Assembly (NCBI RefSeq): GCF_000495435.3
Contig: NZ_AXUN02000172.1
Span: 1-64,000, forward strand
Origin: Youngiibacter fragilis 232.1
GTDB taxonomy: Bacteria > Bacillota > Clostridia > Clostridiales > Clostridiaceae
Length of the DNA: 64,000 bases
Reading direction: 5' to 3'
The position numbers and the translations under genes are program-made. Under the pieces are notes generated by a model. That model did no database searches. It was given only the letters and a program-made list of their open reading frames with translations, and was not told the DNA's origin. This document shows positions 35,557 to 43,952 of the stretch, one piece after another (the stretch's first letter is position 1; each line of letters opens with the position of its first letter).

Positions 35557-36552
35557 ATGGCAGCTTCAATCAAAGATGTTGCTAAGTTGGCGGGGGTTTC
35601 AATCGCAACCGTATCAAGGGTTTTGAACAATGTTGACGTGGTGAATGATGATACCAAGAAGAAGGTGCAGGATGCGATCCAGGCACTGAATTACAGGCCA
35701 AACATAGTGGCAAGGAGTCTTAAGACTCAAAAGACCAAGACAATTGGAATACTGATTCCCGACATATCGAATCAGTTCTATCCTGAGGTAGTAAGAGGTG
35801 CGGAGGATGTAGCCAACATATATGACTACAACATAATACTCTGCAATTCAGATACTGACCTTGACAAGGAAAAGGAATATATCAAGGTCCTCAAGGAAAA
35901 GATGGTGGACGGAATGCTCTACATGAGTTCACAGCTTGACCCTGAAATACTTGACCTTATAGACGAGCTTGAGCTTAAGACAGTGCTTGTGGAGACAAAG
36001 GCACCTGGCAAGAAGCATCCAAGCGTAACCATCGACAACAGGAAGGCCGCATACGATGCGACCAAATACCTGATCGACAAGGGCAACAAGAGGATCGCCT
36101 ACATAGGAATGAAGAAGGACAGGAAGAACGCCGTGGCCAAGAGATACGAAGGCTATGAGAAGGCTCTCAAGGACAATGGCATAGAGCTTGATCCGGACCT
36201 CCTGTATTATGGAGACACCAAGGCTCCTGCAGGCTACAAGGGTATAAACGTCATACTTGAGAACGGCAGCATAGATGCGGTCTTCTGCGCATCTGACGAA
36301 ATCGCAATGGGCGCAATAAACGCACTAAGGGACAAGGGCATCAAGTGTCCTGAAGAAGTGGACGTAATAGGCTTCAACGATATTTATGAGGCTTCGATCT
36401 TCTATCCGAAGATAACGACCGTAGCACAGCCTATGTATGACATGGGATCGGTCGGAATGAGGATGCTGATAAAGATCATAAACAACAAGCCTCTTGATGA
36501 GGAGCAGTATGAACTCCAGTATCATCTGGTTGAGAGGGATTCTGTAAAGTAG
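35557..36552 (+). CDS. LacI-family transcription regulator, CcpA-like
   Basis: This is a DNA-binding regulator of 331 residues. The N-terminal helix-turn-helix (IKDVAKLAGVSIATVSRVLN) and hinge helix (ALNYRPNIVARSLKTQ) are those of the CcpA/PurR group, followed by a sugar-binding-protein-like domain (about 60-325). The length and hinge fit CcpA, the global catabolite regulator of Firmicutes, but residues contacting HPr-Ser-P were not checked, so a local regulator is possible. It is transcribed alone, with a terminator after it. Confidence 0.85.
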   Translation: MAASIKDVAKLAGVSIATVSRVLNNVDVVNDDTKKKVQDAIQALNYRPNIVARSLKTQKTKTIGILIPDISNQFYPEVVRGAEDVANIYDYNIILCNSDTDLDKEKEYIKVLKEKMVDGMLYMSSQLDPEILDLIDELELKTVLVETKAPGKKHPSVTIDNRKAAYDATKYLIDKGNKRIAYIGMKKDRKNAVAKRYEGYEKALKDNGIELDPDLLYYGDTKAPAGYKGINVILENGSIDAVFCASDEIAMGAINALRDKGIKCPEEVDVIGFNDIYEASIFYPKITTVAQPMYDMGSVGMRMLIKIINNKPLDEEQYELQYHLVERDSVK

Positions 36553-36558
36553 GACACC

Positions 36559-36595
36559 AAAAGGGACGAAGCCTAAGGCTTAGTCCTTTTTTATC
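36559..36595 (+). terminator. Terminator after LacI-family gene
   Basis: A hairpin around 36559-36592 has its inner stem AAGCC/GGCTT and outer A/T-rich arms, and ends in TCCTTTTTTA. Confidence 0.7.
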
Positions 36596-36665
36596 TTAAT
36601 TTATAATATTATAGTGATATGGATGATGGTTTGACAGGCTGGGTAAGCTTGAAAGGGGAGACAAG

Positions 36666-37058
36666 ATGGGAGATGCCATAGGGATCGAGCTTCTGGCAGG
36701 AAGCTATGGAGTAGCAAGGCTTGAAGGCGGAAGCAGGTTTCCGGAATGGGCAGCAGGTGAATTCATAACAATTTCAGCTGCTCATGATGAGCTGTCAGTG
36801 ACCTGCCCTGAAGTTTCCATACCGGAAGGGATAAGGTGTGAAAGGGGATGGAGGGTCCTGAAGCTCATAGGACCGCTTGACTTTGCCCTTGTCGGGATAC
36901 TTGCAGAGATCAGCGGAATCCTTGCAGAGAAGAAGATAAGCATTTTTGCCATATCCACCTTCGATACGGACTATATACTGGTAAAGGATGATAAGGTATC
37001 CGAGGCAGTCGGGGCATTGGCGGATAATGGCTTCAAGGTATATGAGAGAACGACATGA
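36666..37058 (+). CDS. ACT-domain protein
   Basis: This is a cytoplasmic protein of 130 residues. The second half carries a CASTOR/ACT_7-type module: GPLDFALVGILAEISGILAEKKISIFAISTFDTDYILVKDD. The first half is a related beta-rich region. Such proteins bind amino acids and control partner enzymes, and many bacterial members have no known partner. AAGGGGAGACAAG precedes the ATG. The next gene starts 63 bases downstream. Confidence 0.75.
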   Translation: MGDAIGIELLAGSYGVARLEGGSRFPEWAAGEFITISAAHDELSVTCPEVSIPEGIRCERGWRVLKLIGPLDFALVGILAEISGILAEKKISIFAISTFDTDYILVKDDKVSEAVGALADNGFKVYERTT

Positions 37059-37121
37059 TGCTGATATCTGCAACAAATAAATACAGGATTACCAAGTTTT
37101 AATGGATCAAGGGAGATAAGC

Positions 37122-38117
37122 ATGACAACAGACATCACATTCAGATTCGCATCACCTTCAGATACTGACCTCATACTGGAATTCATAATGGAGCTCGCAG
37201 AATACGAAAACCTTGCTTCTGAGGTAGTCGCGACTCCTGAAATTTTGAAGGAGTGGCTGTTCGTAAAGGAAAAGGCGGAGGTAATAATCGGTGAATTTGA
37301 GGGTATCCCTGCCGGCTTTGCCCTATTCTTCAATAACTTCTCGACCTTTCTAGGAAGAGCTGGCATCTACCTGGAGGACCTCTATATCCGCAAGGAATAC
37401 CGAGGAAGGGGACTTGGCAAGGCTTTCATGAGAAAGCTTGCTGGAATTGCAGTTGAAAGGGGCTGTGGCCGTTTCGAATGGTCATGCCTTGACTGGAACA
37501 GGAAAAGCATCGATTTCTATCTGTCGCTTGGTGCGAGACCGATGTCAGACTGGACAATGTACAGGCTGGAAGGGGATACTCTGGTTGCACTTGCTGAAAA
37601 TTACTATAGGAGGAATAACATGGCTTACAGGTACGATATGGAGGAACTATACAGGATGACTGTGGAAACGCTGGAGAGGCGAGGGGTAAGGCTTGCTGAT
37701 ATTGCAGAAATAGTAATGGTCCTTCAGAAGAAGTATCATGAGGACCTTACCATCGAAATCTGTCTAGAGAACATAAGGCAGGTGCTAAGGAAAAGGGAGA
37801 TCATCCATGCGATCCTTACGGGTGTGGCTCTGGACGAGATAGCTGAACTGAAGGGTCTTCCTGAGCCTTTGCAGAGCATAGTGGAGAGCGATGAGCCTCT
37901 TTATGGCATAGATGAGATAATTCCACTTTCGATAGTCAATGTGTATGGAACCATAGGCCTCACAAACTATGGCTATCTGGATAAGGAAAAGATAGGGATA
38001 ATCAAGGAGCTTGACATGATGAAGCATCATAACAAGGTGCATACATTCCTTGATGACCTTGTTGCGGCAATAGCTGCAGCTGCAGCCAGCAGGATAGCCC
38101 ATTCGGACAGAAAGTGA
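37122..38117 (+). CDS. GNAT acetyltransferase fused in frame to PgpA/YutG-like domain
   Basis: One open frame of 331 residues contains two families. Residues 1-165 are a GNAT N-acetyltransferase (YLEDLYIRKEYRGRGLGKAFM is the acetyl-CoA site). Residues 167-331 match the whole of the Firmicutes PgpA family (YutG-like; DLTIEICLENI, AILTGVALDEIAELKGLPEPLQ, DEPLYGIDEIIPLSIVNVYG). A perfect AGGAGG at 37608-37613 and an ATG at 37620 sit exactly at the join, in the same frame. So the second domain can also be made alone. The two genes appear to have merged by loss of the GNAT stop codon, or the stop was lost by sequence error. The PgpA role in phosphatidylglycerol synthesis is inferred for such cytosolic proteins and not proven here. 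Confidence 0.8.
   Translation: MTTDITFRFASPSDTDLILEFIMELAEYENLASEVVATPEILKEWLFVKEKAEVIIGEFEGIPAGFALFFNNFSTFLGRAGIYLEDLYIRKEYRGRGLGKAFMRKLAGIAVERGCGRFEWSCLDWNRKSIDFYLSLGARPMSDWTMYRLEGDTLVALAENYYRRNNMAYRYDMEELYRMTVETLERRGVRLADIAEIVMVLQKKYHEDLTIEICLENIRQVLRKREIIHAILTGVALDEIAELKGLPEPLQSIVESDEPLYGIDEIIPLSIVNVYGTIGLTNYGYLDKEKIGIIKELDMMKHHNKVHTFLDDLVAAIAAAAASRIAHSDRK
37620..38117 (+). CDS. PgpA/YutG-like protein from internal start
   Basis: This is the alternative translation product of the fused frame, 165 residues, starting MAYRYDMEELYRMTVETLERRGV. AGGAGG is 6 bases upstream of the ATG, stronger than the average site in this window. Its length equals the free-standing family, and it ends in HTFLDDLVAAIAAAAASRIAHS, the family C-terminus with conserved acidic residues. 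Independent production from this start is likely. Confidence 0.6.
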   Translation: MAYRYDMEELYRMTVETLERRGVRLADIAEIVMVLQKKYHEDLTIEICLENIRQVLRKREIIHAILTGVALDEIAELKGLPEPLQSIVESDEPLYGIDEIIPLSIVNVYGTIGLTNYGYLDKEKIGIIKELDMMKHHNKVHTFLDDLVAAIAAAAASRIAHSDRK

Positions 38118-38548
38118 CAGGTAAGGGAATGTATTTCTGGTCTATAGTGATAATAGTGGTTTCGAACATCCTCTATAATGTTTCACTGAAGCTAACGCCT
38201 GAGAATGCAAGTCCGTTCACGGCGCTCCTTGCGACTTATGCGGCAGCCGCTATAGCTGTAGTAATAGCGTCAATCTTTGACAAGTCAGGAAAGGGACTTG
38301 TCAGTGGTATGAAGGACCTGAACTGGACAAGCCTGGTACTCGGACTGTCCATCGCAGGTCTTGAATTCGGATACCTCATGGCGTTCAGGTCAGGATGGAA
38401 TATAAGCACCGGATCTCTTGTCGCAAACATACTTCTTGCGATAACGATAATCCCGATCGGTATAATATTCTTCAGGGAGGACTTCAGTCTTGTTAAGGCA
38501 GCAGGAGCTGTGCTATGCATATTTGGACTGGTGCTCATCAATTGGTAG
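38114..38548 (+). CDS. Single EamA-domain membrane protein (DMT superfamily)
   Basis: This is an integral membrane protein of 144 residues with about five hydrophobic segments and the EamA pattern (ending REDFSLVKAAGAVLCIFGLVLIN). Typical exporters of this superfamily have two such units; this one has a single unit and probably dimerises. It starts with GTG at 38114, overlapping the previous stop by 4 bases; ATG 38129 is an alternative. The substrate is unknown. Confidence 0.75.
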   Translation: MTGKGMYFWSIVIIVVSNILYNVSLKLTPENASPFTALLATYAAAAIAVVIASIFDKSGKGLVSGMKDLNWTSLVLGLSIAGLEFGYLMAFRSGWNISTGSLVANILLAITIIPIGIIFFREDFSLVKAAGAVLCIFGLVLINW

Positions 38549-38610
38549 ATGGTAATCTATTTTCCAGGGCCCTGAAATAACGAGAAACAAGAATTTCAAA
38601 CTGATATCTT

Positions 38611-38638
38611 TCCAGACTGGCATGCAGTCTGGATTTTT
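38611..38638 (+). terminator. Terminator after EamA gene
   Basis: An 8-bp perfect stem TCCAGACT (38611-38618) with 38626-38633 is followed by five T residues. Confidence 0.75.
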
Positions 38639-38745
38639 CATTGCTAATAGCTAAGATTGTGCCGATATTACGGGTCCGCAAATGCGATCACCTGATTCTT
38701 GGAATAGGGTGATTAGTACCATGGCGATTGAAAATTAGAACGTGT

Positions 38746-38774
38746 TTGATAAAATTATGAAAATATGATAAAAT
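38746..38774 (+). promoter_or_regulatory. Promoter of MATE gene
   Basis: TTGATA (38746-38751), a 17-bp spacer and TAAAAT (38769-38774) are well placed before the MATE gene at 38833. Confidence 0.6.
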
Positions 38775-38832
38775 ACTGTTTTGTAGATAATAAAGTGAAT
38801 GGTATTTTTAGCATATCAAGGAGAGTGAAATT

Positions 38833-40269
38833 ATGACTGACAGGCAAACCCTTATGAGGGAGGAAAAGATGTACAAGCTTTTCCTGAGATTTTCCATACC
38901 TGCCATAGCCGGGATGCTTGTCCAATCCCTATATAACATAGTGGACAGAATATTCATTGGCAATATTCCAATCGAGGGAGGCCTTGCCATCTCAGGAATT
39001 GGAGTAGTGCTTCCGGTTACCTTCATACTGATGGCATTTGCTATGCTGTTCGGGATAGGGTCTGGAGCCAACATTTCAATCAAGCTCGGACAGAAGAAGC
39101 ATGATGATGCCGAGAGGATACTCGGAACAGGCTTGTTCATGCTTGTCGCAGCCGGCATATTCATGAGCGCAGTAGGACTCATATTCCTAGATGACATAGT
39201 CAACCTATACGGCGCAAATGACTCAATCAGACCTTATGCCATGGATTACCTTAGGATCATACTCTACGGAACAACCTTCAACACCATAGCCTTCGGTCTC
39301 AACAACATTATAAGGGCTGAAGGAAATCCGAAGGTCGCCATGTTCACGATGCTCATTGGAGCAATAGGAAACACGATCCTTGATCCAATATTCATCTATG
39401 GTTTCAAGATGGGGGTAGTCGGAGCGGCATGGGCGACAATAATAGCCCAGTTCATGAGCTTCATATGGACGATCAGCTATTTCCTGAGAAGGAAAGGGCT
39501 TCTCACCCTCAGGAAAAAGTATATTGTATTCCATTGGGAAATAGTACTTAAGATAATGTCAATCGGGGCATCTCCGTTTTCAATGCAGGTTGCAGGAAGC
39601 CTCATAGGAATAATCATAAACAACAGCCTGATGACTTATGGGTCGGCAAAGGCAATAGGAGCTTATGCTGCCATAAATTCGATTGTGGTTCTGTTCCTCA
39701 TGTCAGTTTTCGGTATGAACCAGGGCCTGCAGCCGATAATCGGATTTAACTATGGTGCAAAGAATTTCCACAGGGTCAAGGAAGCGGTAAATGTAGGTGT
39801 ATTCGCGGCAACCTGTGTGTCAACCCTCGGTTATGTGCTGGTTCAGCTGTACCCTGAAGTATTCATAAACTTCATCACCCAGGATCCTGAGATCAGGGAA
39901 ATCGGAGTGGTTGGAATAAAGCGGTTCTTCATGGCATTCCCAGTCATCGGAATCCAGATCATAAGCGCAAACTTCTTCCAGGCTATAGGAAAGGCCCAGA
40001 AGTCATTCATCCTTTCCATGCTCAGGCAGGTATTCCTGCTTATCCCGCTGCTGCTCATACTCCCTGGATATTTTGGAATGGGTCTGATGGGGATTTGGAC
40101 GGCTATGCCCGTTGCTGATACCTTAGCTACCATAATTACAGTTCTCTTCATCAGATATGAGTTCAAGCTGCTTTCGCAGAAGGAAACTGAGAAACTGGAT
40201 GAGGAGAGGGAAAGGATTAATCATGTCATCGAGGAGATTGAAGCTGCCAAGGAGCACGTTTCAGTCTAG
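38833..40269 (+). CDS. MATE-family efflux pump
   Basis: This is a cation-coupled exporter of 478 residues with twelve predicted membrane helices. The N-terminal PAIAGMLVQSLYNIVDRIFIGN and the second-half SPFSMQVAGSLIGIIINNSL and NQGLQPIIGFNYGA motifs are those of MATE transporters of the MepA-like group. A charged C-terminal tail of about 35 residues (KETEKLDEERERINHVIEEIE) extends into the cytoplasm. It probably exports cationic drugs or dyes; the substrate is not known. AAGGAGAGTG precedes the ATG. Confidence 0.92.
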   Translation: MTDRQTLMREEKMYKLFLRFSIPAIAGMLVQSLYNIVDRIFIGNIPIEGGLAISGIGVVLPVTFILMAFAMLFGIGSGANISIKLGQKKHDDAERILGTGLFMLVAAGIFMSAVGLIFLDDIVNLYGANDSIRPYAMDYLRIILYGTTFNTIAFGLNNIIRAEGNPKVAMFTMLIGAIGNTILDPIFIYGFKMGVVGAAWATIIAQFMSFIWTISYFLRRKGLLTLRKKYIVFHWEIVLKIMSIGASPFSMQVAGSLIGIIINNSLMTYGSAKAIGAYAAINSIVVLFLMSVFGMNQGLQPIIGFNYGAKNFHRVKEAVNVGVFAATCVSTLGYVLVQLYPEVFINFITQDPEIREIGVVGIKRFFMAFPVIGIQIISANFFQAIGKAQKSFILSMLRQVFLLIPLLLILPGYFGMGLMGIWTAMPVADTLATIITVLFIRYEFKLLSQKETEKLDEERERINHVIEEIEAAKEHVSV

Positions 40270-40299
40270 GATTGCAGTGTTTAATACTATATGGAATGA

Positions 40300-40325
40300 A
40301 AAAAACCGGCGCCAGCCGGTTTTTT
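40300..40325. terminator. Bidirectional terminator
   Basis: A perfect 11-bp stem AAAAAACCGGC (40300-40310) with 40315-40325 and a GCCA loop separates the convergent MATE gene and the small membrane-protein gene. The A/T arms serve as U tracts on either strand. Confidence 0.85.
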
Positions 40326-40328
40326 GAA

Positions 40329-40526
40329 TTATGCAGATAAGATCATGTTCCAGACAAGGCCAATTTGATTCAGCATTGAATTAAGGTCTATGTATCCGTT
40401 CTGGTCAAGATAACGGATGACCAGGAATATTATAAAAAGTGTTATTATCAGCTTGATTGCAGATTTGATGAATTTAAGGGCAATTATCACTGCCACCACT
40501 GCAAGTATTACTATCAGAAAATCCAT
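40329..40526 (-). CDS. Small membrane protein, function unknown
   Basis: This is a 65-residue protein with one or two hydrophobic helices (FLIVILAVVAVIIAL and IKLIITLFIIFLVI) and a polar C-terminal part. A strong AGGGGGTG ribosome site lies upstream of the ATG at 40526, so it is likely translated. No family was recognised. Confidence 0.55.
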   Translation of the reverse strand: MDFLIVILAVVAVIIALKFIKSAIKLIITLFIIFLVIRYLDQNGYIDLNSMLNQIGLVWNMILSA

Positions 40527-40659
40527 GATACACCCCCTGTCCTATGGAGACATTATAGCATTGAACCCTTTAGCGTTGCATAAATATTGTTTATAATTTG
40601 TTTAAGGGCATAATGCTATCATGGAATGAATACAAGACCCAATCTTAACCGGAGGTGTA

Positions 40660-41358
40660 ATGATGAGGCTTCTTATCATCGAGGACGACATGACCTTGGC
40701 AAACAGCATAGGGGATTATCTCAGGGAGGACTTCGACGTCGACTTCGCTTACGATGGTGAAGAAGGACTTTATGAGGCTGAAAAGGACATCTACGATATC
40801 ATACTTCTTGATATAATGATGCCTGAGATGGATGGATACGAGGTGCTGGATACATTAAGGAAAGAAGGTATCAGTACACCTGTGATATTCATGACTGCAA
40901 AGGACAGCGTGGACGACAAGATAAAGGGGCTGAGACTTGGTGCTGATGACTATGTCGTAAAGCCTTTCTTCAGGGAGGAGCTTCTTGCAAGGATTGAAGC
41001 TGTACTGAGGAGAAGCGGGAGATGGACTGACATAGCGTCTATCAAGTACAAGGACCTTACGCTCGAAAGGAAGACGAAAAGGGTGTTCCTGCGTGAGAAG
41101 GAAATATTCCTTCAGGGAAAGCAATATGACCTTCTTGAGTACCTGCTGTCAAACAAGGATACGATACTTACGAAAGAGCAGATATTCGACAGGATATGGG
41201 GCTTTGATTCGGAGACCATGGTAAGCGTGGTAGAGGTCTATATCTCGAACCTCAGAAAGACGCTCAAGAACTACGGATATACATTGCCGATCAAGACCGT
41301 AAGGGGTCTTGGATACATGTTCTCCCTGGAGGAAGCCAATGAAGAAGAGAAAGCATAA
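40660..41358 (+). CDS. OmpR/PhoB-family response regulator
   Basis: This is a two-component response regulator of 232 residues. The receiver domain has Glu8/Asp9/Asp10, phospho-acceptor Asp51 (LLDIMMPEMDG), Thr79 and Lys101 (VVKPF). The C-terminal half is a winged helix (SVVEVYISNLRKTLKNYG...TVRGLGYMF). GGAGGTG precedes the ATG. Its end overlaps the kinase gene by 20 bases. The regulated genes are unknown. Confidence 0.94.
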   Translation: MMRLLIIEDDMTLANSIGDYLREDFDVDFAYDGEEGLYEAEKDIYDIILLDIMMPEMDGYEVLDTLRKEGISTPVIFMTAKDSVDDKIKGLRLGADDYVVKPFFREELLARIEAVLRRSGRWTDIASIKYKDLTLERKTKRVFLREKEIFLQGKQYDLLEYLLSNKDTILTKEQIFDRIWGFDSETMVSVVEVYISNLRKTLKNYGYTLPIKTVRGLGYMFSLEEANEEEKA

Positions 41359-42592
41359 GCTGCTTCTTGGATATGCGATAATATTCATGTTCATAATAGT
41401 GGGCTTTTCAGGCAGCATACTGGCATATGTATCAAGGACCCATCTTGAGAAGGTCGACACAGACCTGATGCTTCTCAAGACCTCGATCCAGAAGGCCTCG
41501 GGACGGGTGCTTGAGATCGATACCCCCTTCAATCCAAAGATGCTTGTGGTCCTACGGGACGGAAATGGAAACCTTGATGACAGGATGCCGGTGCCTGACT
41601 GGTATTTGCAGAATGTTCTGCATCTGACACCAGAATCTAAGGATTCGCTGGAGACTGTCTCGGCTGGCAATTTCATGTACAGGACTATCAAATTCGACGC
41701 GATTTACAGGGGACAGATGTATTCTGTCCAGATTCTATACAATATAGATTCTGACATAGATGCAATGTATAACCTCAGGAGGATCCTTGTCAACGGCAGC
41801 GTTGTGATACTGTTCTTCTCACTCTTCATAAGCAATTTCCTCGCAGACATCGCAGTGAAGCCTCTGGAGGAAGCTCTTGAAAGGCAGAGGGAATTCCTGG
41901 AGAACGCATCACATGAGCTCAGGACTCCAATATCCATAATACAGAGCAGGCTTGAAGGGCTGCTGAGGGACCCTGAGAAGAAGATAATCGACAAGTATGA
42001 GTACATCGAGCCTGCAATCAGGGAGACCAGGAGGATGGGCAAGATGGTATCCAACCTGATGGTCCTGACCAGGGCAGATGCCGGAGAAGCATTGGGGGAG
42101 GTTGAGCGGTTCAACCTGACTGTCCTCGGGGAGGAGATCTCTGAAATATACAGGGAGTTCGCCTCGATACAGGAAAAGCCATTCAGGTACGTGTCAGGCG
42201 GGGATGTGTTCATCACCGCAAACAGGGAGAAGCTTCACCAGCTGCTCATAATACTACTTGATAATGCGCTTAAGTATACAGGGACAGGGGAAGCCCTTGA
42301 GCTTGTCATTGAAAGCCAGAAGGACAAGGCTATTATAAAGGTTGCGGATGAAGGTATAGGAATCAAGGAGGAGAACCTGGAGAACGTGTTCCTGAGGTTC
42401 TTCAGGGAAGACAAGGCAAGGGCCAGGACAACAGGCGGCACTGGACTTGGATTATCAATCGCCAGGTGGATCACCGAATGTCACGGGGGCACTATAAAGG
42501 CATACAGGAACAAGACAAAAGGAACCGTCATTGAAGTGGTGCTCCCCAGGGAGAATCACCAGAGACCAAAGAAGGAAATAGCCAGGGTATAA
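41339..42592 (+). CDS. Membrane sensor histidine kinase
   Basis: This is the partner kinase of 417 residues, with two membrane helices (about 10-30 and 150-170) around an extracytoplasmic sensor part of some 115 residues. The HisKA motif is NASHELRTP with phospho-His192, and the ATPase domain carries LLDNALKYTG, ADEGIGI and GGTGLGLSIA. A clear HAMP domain is not seen between the second helix and His192. The start at 41339 lies inside the response regulator gene and has GGAGG upstream. The signal is unknown. Confidence 0.93.
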   Translation: MKKRKHKLLLGYAIIFMFIIVGFSGSILAYVSRTHLEKVDTDLMLLKTSIQKASGRVLEIDTPFNPKMLVVLRDGNGNLDDRMPVPDWYLQNVLHLTPESKDSLETVSAGNFMYRTIKFDAIYRGQMYSVQILYNIDSDIDAMYNLRRILVNGSVVILFFSLFISNFLADIAVKPLEEALERQREFLENASHELRTPISIIQSRLEGLLRDPEKKIIDKYEYIEPAIRETRRMGKMVSNLMVLTRADAGEALGEVERFNLTVLGEEISEIYREFASIQEKPFRYVSGGDVFITANREKLHQLLIILLDNALKYTGTGEALELVIESQKDKAIIKVADEGIGIKEENLENVFLRFFREDKARARTTGGTGLGLSIARWITECHGGTIKAYRNKTKGTVIEVVLPRENHQRPKKEIARV

Positions 42593-42594
42593 GA

Positions 42595-42640
42595 AAAGCA
42601 GCTATCCAGATTTATCAACCTGGGTCGCTGCTTTGGATTT
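42595..42640. terminator. Hairpin between kinase and FNR-like gene
   Basis: The arms AAAGCAGC (42595-42602) and GCTGCTTT (42627-42634) enclose a further CCAG/CTGG pairing, and TTGGATTTTAT follows. It is placed between convergent genes. Confidence 0.6.
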
Positions 42641-43344
42641 TATAGCATGTCTTCAAGGGCTTCCCGGTCAAGGATTGTAATGCCTCTCTGACCTTCAAGC
42701 CTTATTATACCTGAATCCTGCAATGTAGTTAGCCTTCTTGACAGCGTTTCCTGGGACGTGCCGATAAGGTTTGACAGGATTCCCTTGCTGTATCTCAGGG
42801 TGATTTCGTTAGAGCCAGTCCTGTCTGATTCGTCGAGGATGTACTTTGCAAGTCTCTGTCCTGCATCATATAAGCCTATGGATTCCACAAGGTCCAGGGC
42901 TTCCAGGTTCTTCTTCGCATATTTCTCAAGGAACTTCAGACCCATTTCAGGATGAAGAAGGATAAGTGCCTTGAGGTCATCACCACGTATCATGCAGAGT
43001 GCGGTGTTCCTCATCGCCTCAGCATAGTTCTTCAACGTCTCGTTGCCGAAAAGGGAATGCTCGCCGAGGAAGTCTCCCTCCTTCAGAATATGGAGGATCT
43101 GTTCCTTGCCGGCAGATGAGAACTTGGAGATCTTCACTTCGCCATGGTTTATGATATAGAGATTGCTGCCATCTTCCCCCGGAGAAAATATGACTTCGCC
43201 CTTTCTGTAGAACTTATGGATGCTCTTTGAAAGGACCATGCTTTTTTCTTCAGGTGAAAGAAAATCGAATATGGAGATCCTGTCCACACAGGTTCCGCCC
43301 TTGTCGCCGCAGACACGGCATGTCTTGCTTCCTTCGAGTAACAT
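42640..43344 (-). CDS. Crp/Fnr-family regulator with FNR-like cysteine set
   Basis: This is a cyclic-nucleotide-fold regulator of 234 residues with a C-terminal helix-turn-helix (LSNLIGTSQETLSRRLTTL). N-terminal Cys9, Cys12 and Cys19, plus an internal Cys117 at the place where E. coli FNR has Cys122 (NTALCMIRGDD), suggest an oxygen-sensing [4Fe-4S] cluster, with spacing C-x2-C-x6-C versus C-x2-C-x5-C in FNR. AAAGGAGG precedes the ATG. It probably controls the anaerobic/aerobic switch. It follows two small genes on the same strand, separated from them by a terminator. Confidence 0.87.
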   Translation of the reverse strand: MLLEGSKTCRVCGDKGGTCVDRISIFDFLSPEEKSMVLSKSIHKFYRKGEVIFSPGEDGSNLYIINHGEVKISKFSSAGKEQILHILKEGDFLGEHSLFGNETLKNYAEAMRNTALCMIRGDDLKALILLHPEMGLKFLEKYAKKNLEALDLVESIGLYDAGQRLAKYILDESDRTGSNEITLRYSKGILSNLIGTSQETLSRRLTTLQDSGIIRLEGQRGITILDREALEDML

Positions 43345-43365
43345 GGATCCTAACCTCCTTTTCTA

Positions 43366-43392
43366 AGAAAAAAATCAGGATGACTCCTGATT
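43366..43392 (-). terminator. Intrinsic terminator (minus strand)
   Basis: Arms 43373-43380 and 43385-43392 (AATCAGGA/TCCTGATT) with a TGAC loop are followed on the minus strand by a run of seven T residues. It ends the small-gene operon before the FNR-like gene. Confidence 0.8.
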
Positions 43393-43398
43393 CATAGA

Positions 43399-43581
43399 CT
43401 AGATTATACCTTCATCCTTAAGAAGCTGTTCCAGGTTAACCACTTTGTCGAAGAGGCTCTTGAACTTCTCCCTTATAAGGTCTTCCATTGGGTCTTCCTT
43501 CAGGCTCTCTTCCATACCTTCCACTTCGTTGAGCGCTTCCTCGATATCCTTGTTTATGGCATCAATCAATTCCTGTTTCAT
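43399..43581 (-). CDS. Small acidic helical protein, function unknown
   Basis: This is a 60-residue, strongly acidic protein predicted as helices or a coiled coil (DAINKDIEEALNEVEGMEESLKED...). AAGGAG lies before the ATG, and the gene begins 9 bases after the zinc-ribbon gene, so both are probably co-transcribed. No family was recognised. Confidence 0.6.
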   Translation of the reverse strand: MKQELIDAINKDIEEALNEVEGMEESLKEDPMEDLIREKFKSLFDKVVNLEQLLKDEGII

Positions 43582-43590
43582 AGCTACTCC

Positions 43591-43839
43591 TTAATTAAGT
43601 TCTTCTTTTGAAGTCTGTGATTCCGGATCGGCCTGGCTGACGAACGGGGCCCTGAAGAGGAACTCCCTCTCATTGCCGCAGTTCTCGCAGACACAGGTTG
43701 TGACATTGCTGGCGTGACCATTGTTGAAGGTCAGCCCAACTGATTCTGTTATGTATTCTCCGCCGCATATTTCGCAGGGGGTGTTGTTTATTATGATATA
43801 TTCGCTCTCGACGAATTTCATTACTTCATTAAGTATCAA
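43591..43839 (-). CDS. Small zinc-ribbon-like protein
   Basis: This is an 82-residue protein with two CxxC knuckles, CEIC at about 22-25 and CENC at about 51-54, spaced as in zinc ribbons, and an acidic tail. It resembles YgiT-type zinc fingers only in general layout; no toxin partner (MqsR) is beside it. Function is unknown. It is the first gene of a two-gene minus-strand operon. Confidence 0.6.
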   Translation of the reverse strand: MILNEVMKFVESEYIIINNTPCEICGGEYITESVGLTFNNGHASNVTTCVCENCGNEREFLFRAPFVSQADPESQTSKEELN

Positions 43840-43952
43840 ATTGTTTCCTCCCGGGAATTGAATTTCTTATACATGTTATCACTAAGGACTTTCATTTGCA
43901 ATAAGGGAATTCGGGGCAAAAAGGGCAAAGCAATAAATAATTAGGCTGTTAA

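Noticed and set aside
38549-38832. Possible small RNA gene between EamA and MATE genes
   Set aside because: The hairpin at 38611 is explained as a terminator and the rest by the MATE promoter.
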